A stretch of 64,000 bases of DNA from Sphaerisporangium rubeum (GTDB lineage: Bacteria > Actinomycetota > Actinomycetes > Streptosporangiales > Streptosporangiaceae). Positions 17,448-27,357 of this stretch are shown piece after piece (position 1 is the first letter of the stretch; every line of letters starts with the position of its first letter). Below the pieces are notes generated by a model. It had not been told where the DNA came from. It did no database searches and worked only from the letters and a program-made list of their open reading frames with translations. The stretch covers positions 1,364,001 to 1,428,000 of the forward strand of contig NZ_JACHIU010000001.1 of the NCBI RefSeq assembly GCF_014207705.1, given 5' to 3'. The translations under genes were made by a program, and so were the position numbers.

Positions 17448-18196
17448 CCACCGCTCCGCCGTCCCTGCGGGTCAGCGAGCTGGCGTACGCCTATCCCGAC
17501 GGCACGCAGGCGCTGTTCGGCGTGGACCTCACCATCGCCGCCGGCGAGCGGGTCGCGCTGCTCGGCCCGAACGGCGCTGGCAAGACGACGCTGGTCATGC
17601 ACCTGAACGGCATCCTGACGGCCGGCCACGGCACGGTCGAGGTCGCGGGCATGCCGGTGCGGCGCGACACGCTGCCGGAGATCAGGCGGCGGGTCGGCCT
17701 GGTGTTCCAGGACCCCGACGACCAGCTCTTCATGCCGACGGTGCGCGAGGACGTCGCGTTCGGCCCGGCCAACCTCGGGTTACGCGGCGAGGAACTGGAC
17801 CGCCGGGTCCGCGCGGCGCTCGACCGGGTGGGGCTGCCGGAGGTGATCGACCGGCCGCCGCATCACCTGTCGTTCGGCCAGCGCCGCCGCGTGGCGGTGG
17901 CCACGGTTCTCGCGATGGAGCCGGAGATCCTGGTGCTGGACGAGCCCTCGTCCAACCTGGATCCGGCGGCCCGGCGCGAGCTCGCGCAGATCCTGCGCTC
18001 CCTGGACGTCACGGTGCTGATGGTGACGCACGACCTGCCGTACGCGCTGGAGCTGTGCGAGCGCTCGCTGGTGCTGTCCGGCGGCGTGATCGCCGCGGAC
18101 GGGCCGACCCGCGACATCCTCTCCGATCCGGATCTGCTGGCGGCGCACCGGCTGGAGTTGCCGTTCGGGTTCTCCGTGCCTGTCGGCGGTCCTTGA
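17444..18196 (+). CDS. cbiO: Energy-coupling factor ATPase CbiO
   Basis: A 250-aa ABC ATPase starting at TTG 17444, overlapping the cbiQ stop (TTGA). It has Walker A GPNGAGKTT, Q-loop VFQDPDDQLF (the DPDDQ form is typical of ECF ATPases), signature LSFGQRRRVAV with Phe in place of Gly, Walker B ILVLDEPSSNLDP, and switch His in MVTHDLPYA. It powers nickel or cobalt uptake by CbiM/Q. Only one ATPase gene is present, so a homodimer is expected, as in other metal-specific group I ECF systems. No cobalamin synthesis genes adjoin. Confidence 0.93.
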   Translation: MTTAPPSLRVSELAYAYPDGTQALFGVDLTIAAGERVALLGPNGAGKTTLVMHLNGILTAGHGTVEVAGMPVRRDTLPEIRRRVGLVFQDPDDQLFMPTVREDVAFGPANLGLRGEELDRRVRAALDRVGLPEVIDRPPHHLSFGQRRRVAVATVLAMEPEILVLDEPSSNLDPAARRELAQILRSLDVTVLMVTHDLPYALELCERSLVLSGGVIAADGPTRDILSDPDLLAAHRLELPFGFSVPVGGP

Positions 18197-18310
18197 CCCG
18201 TCCGGTCAAATGTGGTGCCCCCGCCATGTGGTGAGATCACCTTGTCTTGTGGTTGGGTGACCTGAGGCACGGTGTAGGCGAAGTAAAGTGGGCCCGCGAG
18301 GAGGTTCCAC

Positions 18311-18652
18311 ATGAAGCTGCGACTCGCGCGGCGAGCGTTCGGGGACGCCGTCGTCGTCGCTGTCGAGGGCGAGCTTGACCTGTTCACCGCGCCGTTCCTG
18401 CGCGACGAGGTGCGCGAGGCGATCATGCAGGACAGCAGCAAGCTGGTGCTCGATCTCGGTGAGCTGTCGTTCATGGATTCGAGCGGCCTGTCGGTGCTGA
18501 TCGAGGCGTGGCGGCTGGCGACCGGTGAGGGTGGTGGGGTCGCGCTGGCGGCGCCGCAGGCACCGGTGGCGCGCATTCTGCGCACCACGGGCCTTGATCG
18601 CCGCATCAAGGTCTACCCCGATGTCGACGCCGCGATCTCCGCCGAGATTTGA
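18311..18652 (+). CDS. STAS-domain anti-sigma factor antagonist
   Basis: A 113-aa protein of SpoIIAA/RsbV type, second in this window. The core reads VEGELDLFTAPFLRDEV and the phosphorylation loop is LSFMDSSGLSVL with the conserved Ser57, followed by a helix and the last strands. GAGGAGG precedes ATG 18311 by a good distance, and TAAAGT at 18284-18289 could be its -10. It has no cognate anti-sigma kinase nearby. It differs from the protein at 13229 in keeping the classical DSSG loop, so the two are not recent duplicates. Confidence 0.9.
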   Translation: MKLRLARRAFGDAVVVAVEGELDLFTAPFLRDEVREAIMQDSSKLVLDLGELSFMDSSGLSVLIEAWRLATGEGGGVALAAPQAPVARILRTTGLDRRIKVYPDVDAAISAEI

Positions 18653-18687
18653 GCCACTCGCAGTAGAACTTCGTTCGGTTGGCACGT

Positions 18688-18693
18688 TAGGGT
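18688..18693 (+). promoter_or_regulatory. -10 element TAGGGT placed for a leaderless SDR mRNA
   Basis: TAGGGT ends eight bases before ATG 18701, repeating the arrangement at 3886/3899. Only a weak AGG lies before the ATG, so translation of a leaderless mRNA is likely. Confidence 0.4.
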
Positions 18694-18700
18694 CCAGGTT

Positions 18701-19474
18701 ATGGACCTGAACGGAGCAGCAGCAATCATCTCAGGCGCCGCCAGCGGCCTCGGTGAGGCCACGGCGCGCGAGCTGGCCGGCATCGGCGCGACCGTCGTGA
18801 TCGCCGATCTGAACACCGAGCGCGGCAAGGCACTGGCCGACGAGCTCGGCGGCGTCTTCGTCCACACCGACGTCTCCGACGAGGCCTCGGTGCAGGCGGC
18901 CGTCGAGGCGGCCGTCGCGACCGGCAAGCCGCTTCGCGCGGTGGTCAACAGCGCCGGCATCGGCTGGGCCTCCCGCACGGTGAACCGCGACGGGTCGCCG
19001 CACGACCTCGCGAGCTACCGCAAGGTGATCGACGTCAACCTGATCGGCACGTTCAACCTCATGCGCATCGGCGCCGCCGCCATGGCGAAGACCGAGGCCG
19101 CCGACGAGGACGGCGCGCGCGGTGTCGTGATCAACACCGCGTCGGTGGCCGGCATCGAGGGGCAGACCGGACAGGTCGCCTACTCCGCGTCCAAGGGCGG
19201 CATCATCGGCATGACCCTGCCGGCGGCCCGTGACCTCGCGGCCATCGGCGTGCGGGTGCTCACCGTCTGCCCCGGCATCATCGACACCCCGATCTACGGC
19301 TCGGGCCCGCAGGCGGAGGAGTTCAAGGCCAAGCTGTCGGCGCCGGTGCCGTTCCCCAAGCGCATGGGCCGCGCCTCGGAGTTCGCGCAGCTGGTGCGCG
19401 CGCTGATCGAGAACGACTACATGAACGGCGAGGTCATCCGTTTCGACGGCGGCATCCGCTTCCAGCCCAAGTGA
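18701..19474 (+). CDS. Short-chain dehydrogenase/reductase, 3-hydroxyacyl-CoA dehydrogenase type II-like
   Basis: A 257-aa SDR, the normal length. The NAD-binding motif is SGAASGLGEA (11-20), with Asp36 in VIADLN pointing to NAD rather than NADP. NSAGIG marks strand 4. The catalytic set Ser148, Tyr161, Lys165 (YSASK) is complete, and PGIIDTPI follows in the usual place. The closest architecture is type II 3-hydroxyacyl-CoA dehydrogenase (HSD17B10-like), which oxidises 3-hydroxyacyl-CoA. The neighbouring crotonase gene 32 bases downstream supports a joint role in fatty-acid or branched-chain acyl-CoA oxidation. Confidence 0.88.
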   Translation: MDLNGAAAIISGAASGLGEATARELAGIGATVVIADLNTERGKALADELGGVFVHTDVSDEASVQAAVEAAVATGKPLRAVVNSAGIGWASRTVNRDGSPHDLASYRKVIDVNLIGTFNLMRIGAAAMAKTEAADEDGARGVVINTASVAGIEGQTGQVAYSASKGGIIGMTLPAARDLAAIGVRVLTVCPGIIDTPIYGSGPQAEEFKAKLSAPVPFPKRMGRASEFAQLVRALIENDYMNGEVIRFDGGIRFQPK

Positions 19475-19506
19475 CCAGGGAGCCGGACCGAACGAAAGGT
19501 GCTCGG

Positions 19507-20271
19507 GTGTCTGACGAAGTACTCGTCGAGGTGGACGGCGGCATCGCCGTCATCACCATCAACCGGCCGAAGGCGCGCAACGCCATCAACGGCGCGGTGG
19601 CCCGCGCCATGGCGGCGGCGCTGGACGAGCTGGAGGAGCGCAAGGACGTCGCGGTGTACGTCCTGACCGGCGCGGGTGGCACGTTCTGCGCCGGCATGGA
19701 CCTGAAGGCCTTCCTCACCGGCGACTTCCCGCATGTGGAGGGCAGGGGGTTCGGCGGCATCACGGAGAACCCGCCGAAGAAGCCGATGATCGCGGCGGTC
19801 GAGGGGTACGCGCTGGCCGGCGGCTTCGAGGTGGTGCTGTCGTGCGACCTCGTGGTGGCCTCGCAGGAGGCGAAGTTCGGCCTGCCGGAACCCAAGCGCG
19901 GCCTGGTCGCGGCGGCCGGCGGCGTGCTGCGGCTGCCGCGCCGCATCCCGTACCACGTGGCCATGGAGATCGCTCTGACCGGCGACTTCTACCCGGCGGC
20001 GCGGCTGTACGAGCTGGGCCTCGTGAACAAGGTCACCCCCGAGGGTGAGGCGCTCGCCGCGGCCAGGGAACTGGCGGCGAGGATCGCGGCCAACGCGCCG
20101 CTGTCGCTGCTCGGGACCAAGCGGCTGGTCGTCGAGTCGGCCGACTGGTCGCAGGACGAGATGTTCACCAAGCAGGCCGAGGTGGTGGACCCGGTGTTCC
20201 GTTCCAAGGACGCCATGGAGGGGGCCGCGGCGTTCGCCGAGAAGCGGCCGCCGAGGTGGACCGGGGAGTGA
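19507..20271 (+). CDS. Enoyl-CoA hydratase/isomerase (crotonase family)
   Basis: A 254-aa crotonase. GTG 19507 is chosen because GAAAGG sits about eight bases upstream and the protein then begins at the usual first strand (DEVLVEVDGGIAVITINRP). The oxyanion-hole segments are FCAGMDLKAF and the turn AGGFE. Both catalytic glutamates of hydratases are present with the standard spacing of 20: Glu108 and Glu128. It therefore should hydrate enoyl-CoA, not merely isomerise. It is probably cotranscribed with the upstream SDR, giving two consecutive steps of acyl-CoA oxidation. A strong terminator follows. Confidence 0.9.
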   Translation: MSDEVLVEVDGGIAVITINRPKARNAINGAVARAMAAALDELEERKDVAVYVLTGAGGTFCAGMDLKAFLTGDFPHVEGRGFGGITENPPKKPMIAAVEGYALAGGFEVVLSCDLVVASQEAKFGLPEPKRGLVAAAGGVLRLPRRIPYHVAMEIALTGDFYPAARLYELGLVNKVTPEGEALAAARELAARIAANAPLSLLGTKRLVVESADWSQDEMFTKQAEVVDPVFRSKDAMEGAAAFAEKRPPRWTGE

Positions 20272-20290
20272 CCGACGGCCGACCTCGCGA

Positions 20291-20326
20291 GGCGCGTGCC
20301 GGCCTGCCGGCGCGCGCCTTTCGTTT
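20291..20326 (+). terminator. Rho-independent terminator after the crotonase gene
   Basis: GGCGCG-T-GCCGGC (20291-20303) pairs with GCCGGC-G-CGCGCC (20306-20318) through a T-G wobble, leaving a 2-base nominal loop, and is followed by TTTCGTTTT-like bases. It is one of the most complete intrinsic terminators in the window. Confidence 0.85.
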
Positions 20327-20446
20327 TCCGCCGCAACACAGGTTAAACACCGATCGCTTACGGTAAAAGGAGGCAAAGCACGTTCCACAGCGCCTCCGGA
20401 GGGAGGCGGGCCTCCTGTGGAGAGCCATCAGGAAAGCGGGAGAGAC

Positions 20447-21088
20447 ATGGGCGACTACGCCACGCGGCTGGCGCCGACCGGCCGGCCCTCCGGCGACGCG
20501 GTCAAGCGGCGGGTCGTCGGCGTGCTGACGGGTGCGCTCGGCGCGGCGCTCATCGTCATGCTCCTGGTGGCCGTCGAGTGGGGCCTGGAGATCGCCGACT
20601 ACGCGCTGTCACTCAGGCTGGACCAGTACGGCATCGTCGCGCACGATCGGTACGGCCTTCCCGGCATCCTGGCGGCGCCGTTCCTGCACGCCGGGTTCGC
20701 TCATCTCATCGCCAACACGGTGCCGCTGGCGATACTCGGGTTCCTCGCCGCGCTGCGGGGGATCGGCCGGTTCCTCGCGGCCAGTCTGATCATCATCGTG
20801 GTCAGCGGCATGGGTGTGTGGTTGCTCAGCCCGCCGGGAGCGCTGACGGTGGGGGCCAGTGGCCTCGTTTTCGGCTATTTCGGATATGTCGTGACTCGGG
20901 GGCTGTTCGACCGGCACCTGCTCGACATCGTGCTCGGACTGGTCGTCGCCGTGGCGTACTACTCGCTGATCCAGGGGGTGCTGCCGGGACAGCCGGGAAT
21001 CTCCTGGCAGGGGCACCTTTTCGGGCTCATCGGCGGGGTGCTCGCCGCCTGGATCCTGCGCCGCAGGAGGCGGCAGGCGGTGGCCTGA
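20447..21088 (+). CDS. Rhomboid family intramembrane serine protease
   Basis: A 213-aa membrane protein with six TM segments, starting at ATG 20447 after GGGAGAG. The rhomboid features are HAGFAHLIAN (residues 81-90, the TM2 His/Asn region), the catalytic GASG with Ser138, and His190 in WQGHLFGLIGG, forming the Ser-His dyad. It cleaves TM segments of other membrane proteins inside the bilayer. Its substrate is unknown. The chain ends in a basic RRRRRQ tail. No partner is evident: the flanking genes are a terminated crotonase unit and a BlaI-type regulator. Confidence 0.9.
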   Translation: MGDYATRLAPTGRPSGDAVKRRVVGVLTGALGAALIVMLLVAVEWGLEIADYALSLRLDQYGIVAHDRYGLPGILAAPFLHAGFAHLIANTVPLAILGFLAALRGIGRFLAASLIIIVVSGMGVWLLSPPGALTVGASGLVFGYFGYVVTRGLFDRHLLDIVLGLVVAVAYYSLIQGVLPGQPGISWQGHLFGLIGGVLAAWILRRRRRQAVA

Positions 21089-21091
21089 ATT

Positions 21092-21106
21092 CCCCTCATA
21101 GAGGGG
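21092..21106 (+). terminator. Small hairpin after the rhomboid gene
   Basis: CCCCTC-ATA-GAGGGG begins four bases after the rhomboid stop codon. It is a short stem with a 3-base loop and no T-tract, so it may be a weak terminator or part of the upstream control region of the BlaI-type gene. Confidence 0.4.
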
Positions 21107-21201
21107 CATTAAGTGGCAGAAACCATGAAACTTCGCTTATCCATACAAACTCAGGCGATATGGAACTTAACTAGTCGCGACAGGGACGCCTGAGGGACAA
21201 T

Positions 21202-24075
<2,874 letters not shown>

Positions 24076-24243
24076 TCGCGGCCGCCTCCCTTTCTGAAGT
24101 CAAAGCCTTGATGTCGAGATACCGGCGGGTCATATTCAACCCCCTTGGCATGAGTGCTCCGCCCCCGGACCCGCCGGAACGGGATCGGCGCAGGTGGGGG
24201 GCTACTGTCGTGATCGTGGCGGGACGCGGGAGAATACCGATCC

Positions 24244-24897
24244 GTGGATGCCGCATCGAGCCCGCCGTACTTCGCCGGGCTTCGCCGTACATATGAGGGC
24301 AAGCCTCTGCGTGAGGCCGATCTCGCCGCCGACCCTGTCACGCAGTTCGCGTCATGGTTCGCCGACGCCGTCGAGGCGGGCCTGCCGGAGCCGAACGCCA
24401 TGATCCTCGCCACCGCCTCGGCGGGCGGCCGGCCGAGCGCCAGGACCGTCCTGCTGAAGGGGTACGACAGCGAGGGTTTCGTCTTCTACACCAACTACGA
24501 GTCACGCAAGGGACGCGACCTCGCGGAGAACGCGCGGGCCGGGCTGGTGTTCCCCTGGCACCCGCTGCGCCGCCAGGTGCGGGTGGAGGGGCCGGTGGTG
24601 CGGCTGCCGCGCGAGGTGTCCGCCGCGTACTTCCATTCTCGTCCCTACGGTTCACGCATCGGCGCGTGGGCCTCGCGGCAGTCCGCCGTGGTGGGGTCGC
24701 GCGAGCAGCTCGACGAGCGGTACCAGGAGCTCGCGGAGCGGTGGCCGGAGGAGCCGCCGATGCCGGACTTCTGGGGCGGCTTCCGGGTGGTCCCCGCGGA
24801 GGTGGAGTTCTGGCAGGGGCAGGTGGACCGCATGCACGACCGGCTGCGCTACCGCCGTTCCGGGGACTCCTGGATCGTGGAGCGGCTCGCACCCTGA
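24244..24897 (+). CDS. pdxH: Pyridoxamine 5'-phosphate oxidase
   Basis: A 217-aa enzyme oxidising pyridoxamine or pyridoxine 5'-phosphate to pyridoxal 5'-phosphate with FMN and O2. The N-terminal LRRTYEGKPLREADLAADP is the conserved substrate-channel region, followed by the FMN-binding barrel with ARTVLLKGYDSEGFVFYTNYESRKG and FPWHPLRRQVRVEG. The C-terminal domain ends with WQGQVDRMHDRLRYRR, the classic PdxH signature that binds PLP. GTG 24244 is preceded by GGGAGAA. A TACTGT sequence about 40 bases upstream may be the -10. It is likely a stand-alone gene. Confidence 0.94.
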   Translation: MDAASSPPYFAGLRRTYEGKPLREADLAADPVTQFASWFADAVEAGLPEPNAMILATASAGGRPSARTVLLKGYDSEGFVFYTNYESRKGRDLAENARAGLVFPWHPLRRQVRVEGPVVRLPREVSAAYFHSRPYGSRIGAWASRQSAVVGSREQLDERYQELAERWPEEPPMPDFWGGFRVVPAEVEFWQGQVDRMHDRLRYRRSGDSWIVERLAP

Positions 24898-24980
24898 CGA
24901 AGATCACCCAGGCCGTACGGATAAGGTGCCGGAGTCATCCCAGAGTCTGGCGTGTTGTCCGGAGTGCGTGAGGTGGGGGA

Positions 24981-26297
24981 ATGCCGGGGGTCCAGTCAGG
25001 CCTGAGACGCGTCGCCGTGGACACCCGGCCGCTGCGCATCCCCGCCTACCGCCGGTTGCTGACCGGCCAGGGTGTCTCGTTCATCGGGTTCCAGCTCACC
25101 TCGGTGGCGGTCAGCGCGCAGGTGTACGACATCACCAGGTCGTCGCTGTGGGTGGGGCTGCTCGGCCCCGCCAACCTCATCCCCCTGGTGGTGTTCGGCC
25201 TGTGGGGCGGCGCGGTCGCCGACGCGGTGGACCGGCGCAGGCTGCTGATCACCGGCTCGTTCGTCGCGTGGGCCGCGACCTTGGCGCTGCTGCTGCACGC
25301 CTGGGCCCGGGTGGACAGCGTGCTGTTCATCATCGTCGTGATCGCCGTGCAGTCCACCGGCTTCGCGGTCACCTCGCCGACCCGTGGCGCGATCATCCCC
25401 CGGCTGGTGCCGACCGAGCGCGTCGCGGCGGCCAACACGCTGAACTTCCTGGTCAGCAGCGCGGGCTCGGTCGCGGGGCCGCTGCTGGCCGGCCTCGTGC
25501 TCGCCAGGTCGGGGTACGCCACCGCCTACCTCATCGACGCCGTGCTGTTCACCGCCGGTCTCTACGCCGCGCTGCGGCTGCCGCGCCTCCCCCCGATAGG
25601 CGACATCGTGCGTCCCGGCCTGCGCTCGGTCGTCGACGGACTGCGGTACATCGGGGGCCACCCCGTGGTGCTCATGTCGTTCGTCGTGGACATCATCGCC
25701 ATGGCGTTCGCGCTGCCGAGAGCCCTGTTCCCCGAGCTGACCGCCGAACGTTTCGGCGGGTCGCCGGTGGCGTTCGGCTGGCTGTCGGCGAGCATCGCCA
25801 TCGGATCGGTCGCCGCCGGCCTGCTGTCGGGCTGGGTCGGCAGGGTACGGCGCCAGGGTCTCGCGCTGACCTGGGTGATCGCTCTGTGGGGCCTGACCGT
25901 CGCGGCGGCGGCGTTCACCCACGACCTGTGGCTCGCGGTCGCGCTGCTCGCCGTCGGCGGCGCGCTCGACCTGGTGTCGGCGGTGTGGCGGCAGACCATC
26001 CTGCAGACCTACGCACCCGACGAGATGCGCGGCCGCATGCAGGGGGTCTTCATGGTCGTGGTGGCCGGCGGGCCGCGCCTCGGCGACCTGCGGGCCGGGG
26101 CCACGGCCAGCGCCTTCGGGCTGGTGCCGGCCTGGGCCGGCGGCGGGCTGATCTGCGCGGTGCTCGTCGTGGCCGCCGGGCTCGCCGTCCCCGCGTTCCG
26201 GCGGTACGACGCGGGGCTGCGGCTCGCGCGGGGGCCGGATGACGCGGATCAACGATCACGTTCTGGACATACACGCGACGGCGACGCCGAACAATGA
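24981..26297 (+). CDS. Major facilitator superfamily exporter (EntS-like, DHA3 family)
   Basis: A 438-aa protein with about twelve TM segments. It shows the EntS/DHA3 layout: RRLLTGQGVSFIGFQLTSVAV in TM1, GGAVADAVDRRRLLI between TM2 and TM3, and TRGAIIPRLVPTERVAAANTLN between TM4 and TM5. EntS proteins export enterobactin-type siderophores, and other relatives export drugs. The next gene is an IdeR-like iron repressor, which makes iron-related export worth testing, though no siderophore synthesis gene is in the window. ATG 24981 has GAGGTGGGGG upstream. The tail is charged and non-hydrophobic. Confidence 0.85.
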   Translation: MPGVQSGLRRVAVDTRPLRIPAYRRLLTGQGVSFIGFQLTSVAVSAQVYDITRSSLWVGLLGPANLIPLVVFGLWGGAVADAVDRRRLLITGSFVAWAATLALLLHAWARVDSVLFIIVVIAVQSTGFAVTSPTRGAIIPRLVPTERVAAANTLNFLVSSAGSVAGPLLAGLVLARSGYATAYLIDAVLFTAGLYAALRLPRLPPIGDIVRPGLRSVVDGLRYIGGHPVVLMSFVVDIIAMAFALPRALFPELTAERFGGSPVAFGWLSASIAIGSVAAGLLSGWVGRVRRQGLALTWVIALWGLTVAAAAFTHDLWLAVALLAVGGALDLVSAVWRQTILQTYAPDEMRGRMQGVFMVVVAGGPRLGDLRAGATASAFGLVPAWAGGGLICAVLVVAAGLAVPAFRRYDAGLRLARGPDDADQRSRSGHTRDGDAEQ

Positions 26298-26403
26298 GAT
26301 GCTAGAGGCCGGAATCACGTCCTCCCGCGCCGCTGCCGCCTGCCTGCCCGACCGTTTCCGTCGGTCGGTCTGCGTAAGCTTCGTTCGGACGTCGAGACCG
26401 CGA

Positions 26404-26456
26404 CTCCGGGGAGAGGTGCCTCTCCGCCTGCTCGCACGCGGCTTTCCACCCCGGAG
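26404..26456 (+). promoter_or_regulatory. Structured leader before the DtxR-family gene
   Basis: CTCCGGGG (26404-26411) pairs with CCCCGGAG (26449-26456), and inside it GGAGAGG-TG-CCTCTCC (26410-26425) can form a competing hairpin that shares two bases with the outer arm. The two structures are partly exclusive. The stretch lies 38-90 bases before the TTG start and could be a 5' UTR structure or an operator. Confidence 0.35.
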
Positions 26457-26493
26457 CTGGACGTAGCATCGGGATATCGGGAGGGGAGGAGCC

Positions 26494-27198
26494 TTGACCG
26501 CACACGGCCTGATCGACACCACGGAGATGTACCTCCGGACGATCTACGAGCTGGAAGAAGAGGGAATCGTCCCTTTGCGGGCCCGCATCGCCGAGCGACT
26601 GCAGCAGAGCGGTCCGACGGTCAGCCAGACGGTCGCTCGCATGGAGCGCGACGGCCTCGTCCGGGTCGAGGGTGACCGCCACCTCACCATGACCGATCTC
26701 GGACGCACCCTCGCCACCCGGGTGATGCGCAAGCACCGCCTGGCCGAGTGCCTCCTCACCCAGGTCATCGGCCTGCCGTGGGAGGAGGTCCATGTCGAGG
26801 CGTGCCGCTGGGAGCACGTCATGTCGGAGTCTGTGGAGACGCGGCTGGTCAGCCTGCTCGACAGCCCCGTCGTCTGCCCGCACGGCAACCCCATCCCGGG
26901 GCTCGACGAGCTCGGCGTCATCGAGTCCGACAAGGGTGAGGCCGAGACCATCGCGGCCATGCTCGACCTCGTGGGCTCCGGCGACCTGCCGGTGGTGGTG
27001 AGGCGAATCAGCGAACAAGTGCAAAGTGATCCCACCGTGATGCTTAAACTCAAGCAAGTTGGGATACAACCCGGACGCGAGGTGACGCTCGCGGCGAGCG
27101 ACGACGGTGTACGGGTGACAGGTGACGATGAGGCGGACAGTACCCCCGCGAACATCCCCCGCGATGTCGCCGCGCACGTCTTCGTGTCCAGACGCTGA
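26494..27198 (+). CDS. ideR: Iron-dependent transcriptional repressor, DtxR/IdeR family
   Basis: A 234-aa protein of IdeR length, starting at TTG 26494 behind GGGGAGGA. Residues 1-70 form the winged helix ([39 protein letters not shown]). The two metal sites of DtxR are intact with an offset of two: Met12, Cys104, Glu107 and His108 for the primary site, and His81, Glu85 and His100 for the ancillary site. The C-terminal third is the SH3-like domain. It represses siderophore and iron uptake genes when Fe2+ is bound. The upstream gene encodes an EntS-like exporter on the same strand. Confidence 0.92.
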   Translation: MTAHGLIDTTEMYLRTIYELEEEGIVPLRARIAERLQQSGPTVSQTVARMERDGLVRVEGDRHLTMTDLGRTLATRVMRKHRLAECLLTQVIGLPWEEVHVEACRWEHVMSESVETRLVSLLDSPVVCPHGNPIPGLDELGVIESDKGEAETIAAMLDLVGSGDLPVVVRRISEQVQSDPTVMLKLKQVGIQPGREVTLAASDDGVRVTGDDEADSTPANIPRDVAAHVFVSRR

Positions 27199-27357
27199 CA
27201 GCCCACGGCGTTCTTGGTCGATTCCCGCCATGGGCTTCCCCCGTTCCGAGGTGCACCATGTGTCAGGCCCGTCCCGTCCGGGCCTTCCTCACCATGCCGT
27301 CGAGACCGCCGCAGGAGCACACGTGGTCGTCTGCGCCCTCTTCAGAGCGGTCGCGTC

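Noticed and set aside
21089-21201. MecI/BlaI-type operator before the BlaI-family gene
   Set aside because: No TACA-N-TGTA dyad could be found; only the small CCCCTC hairpin is clear.
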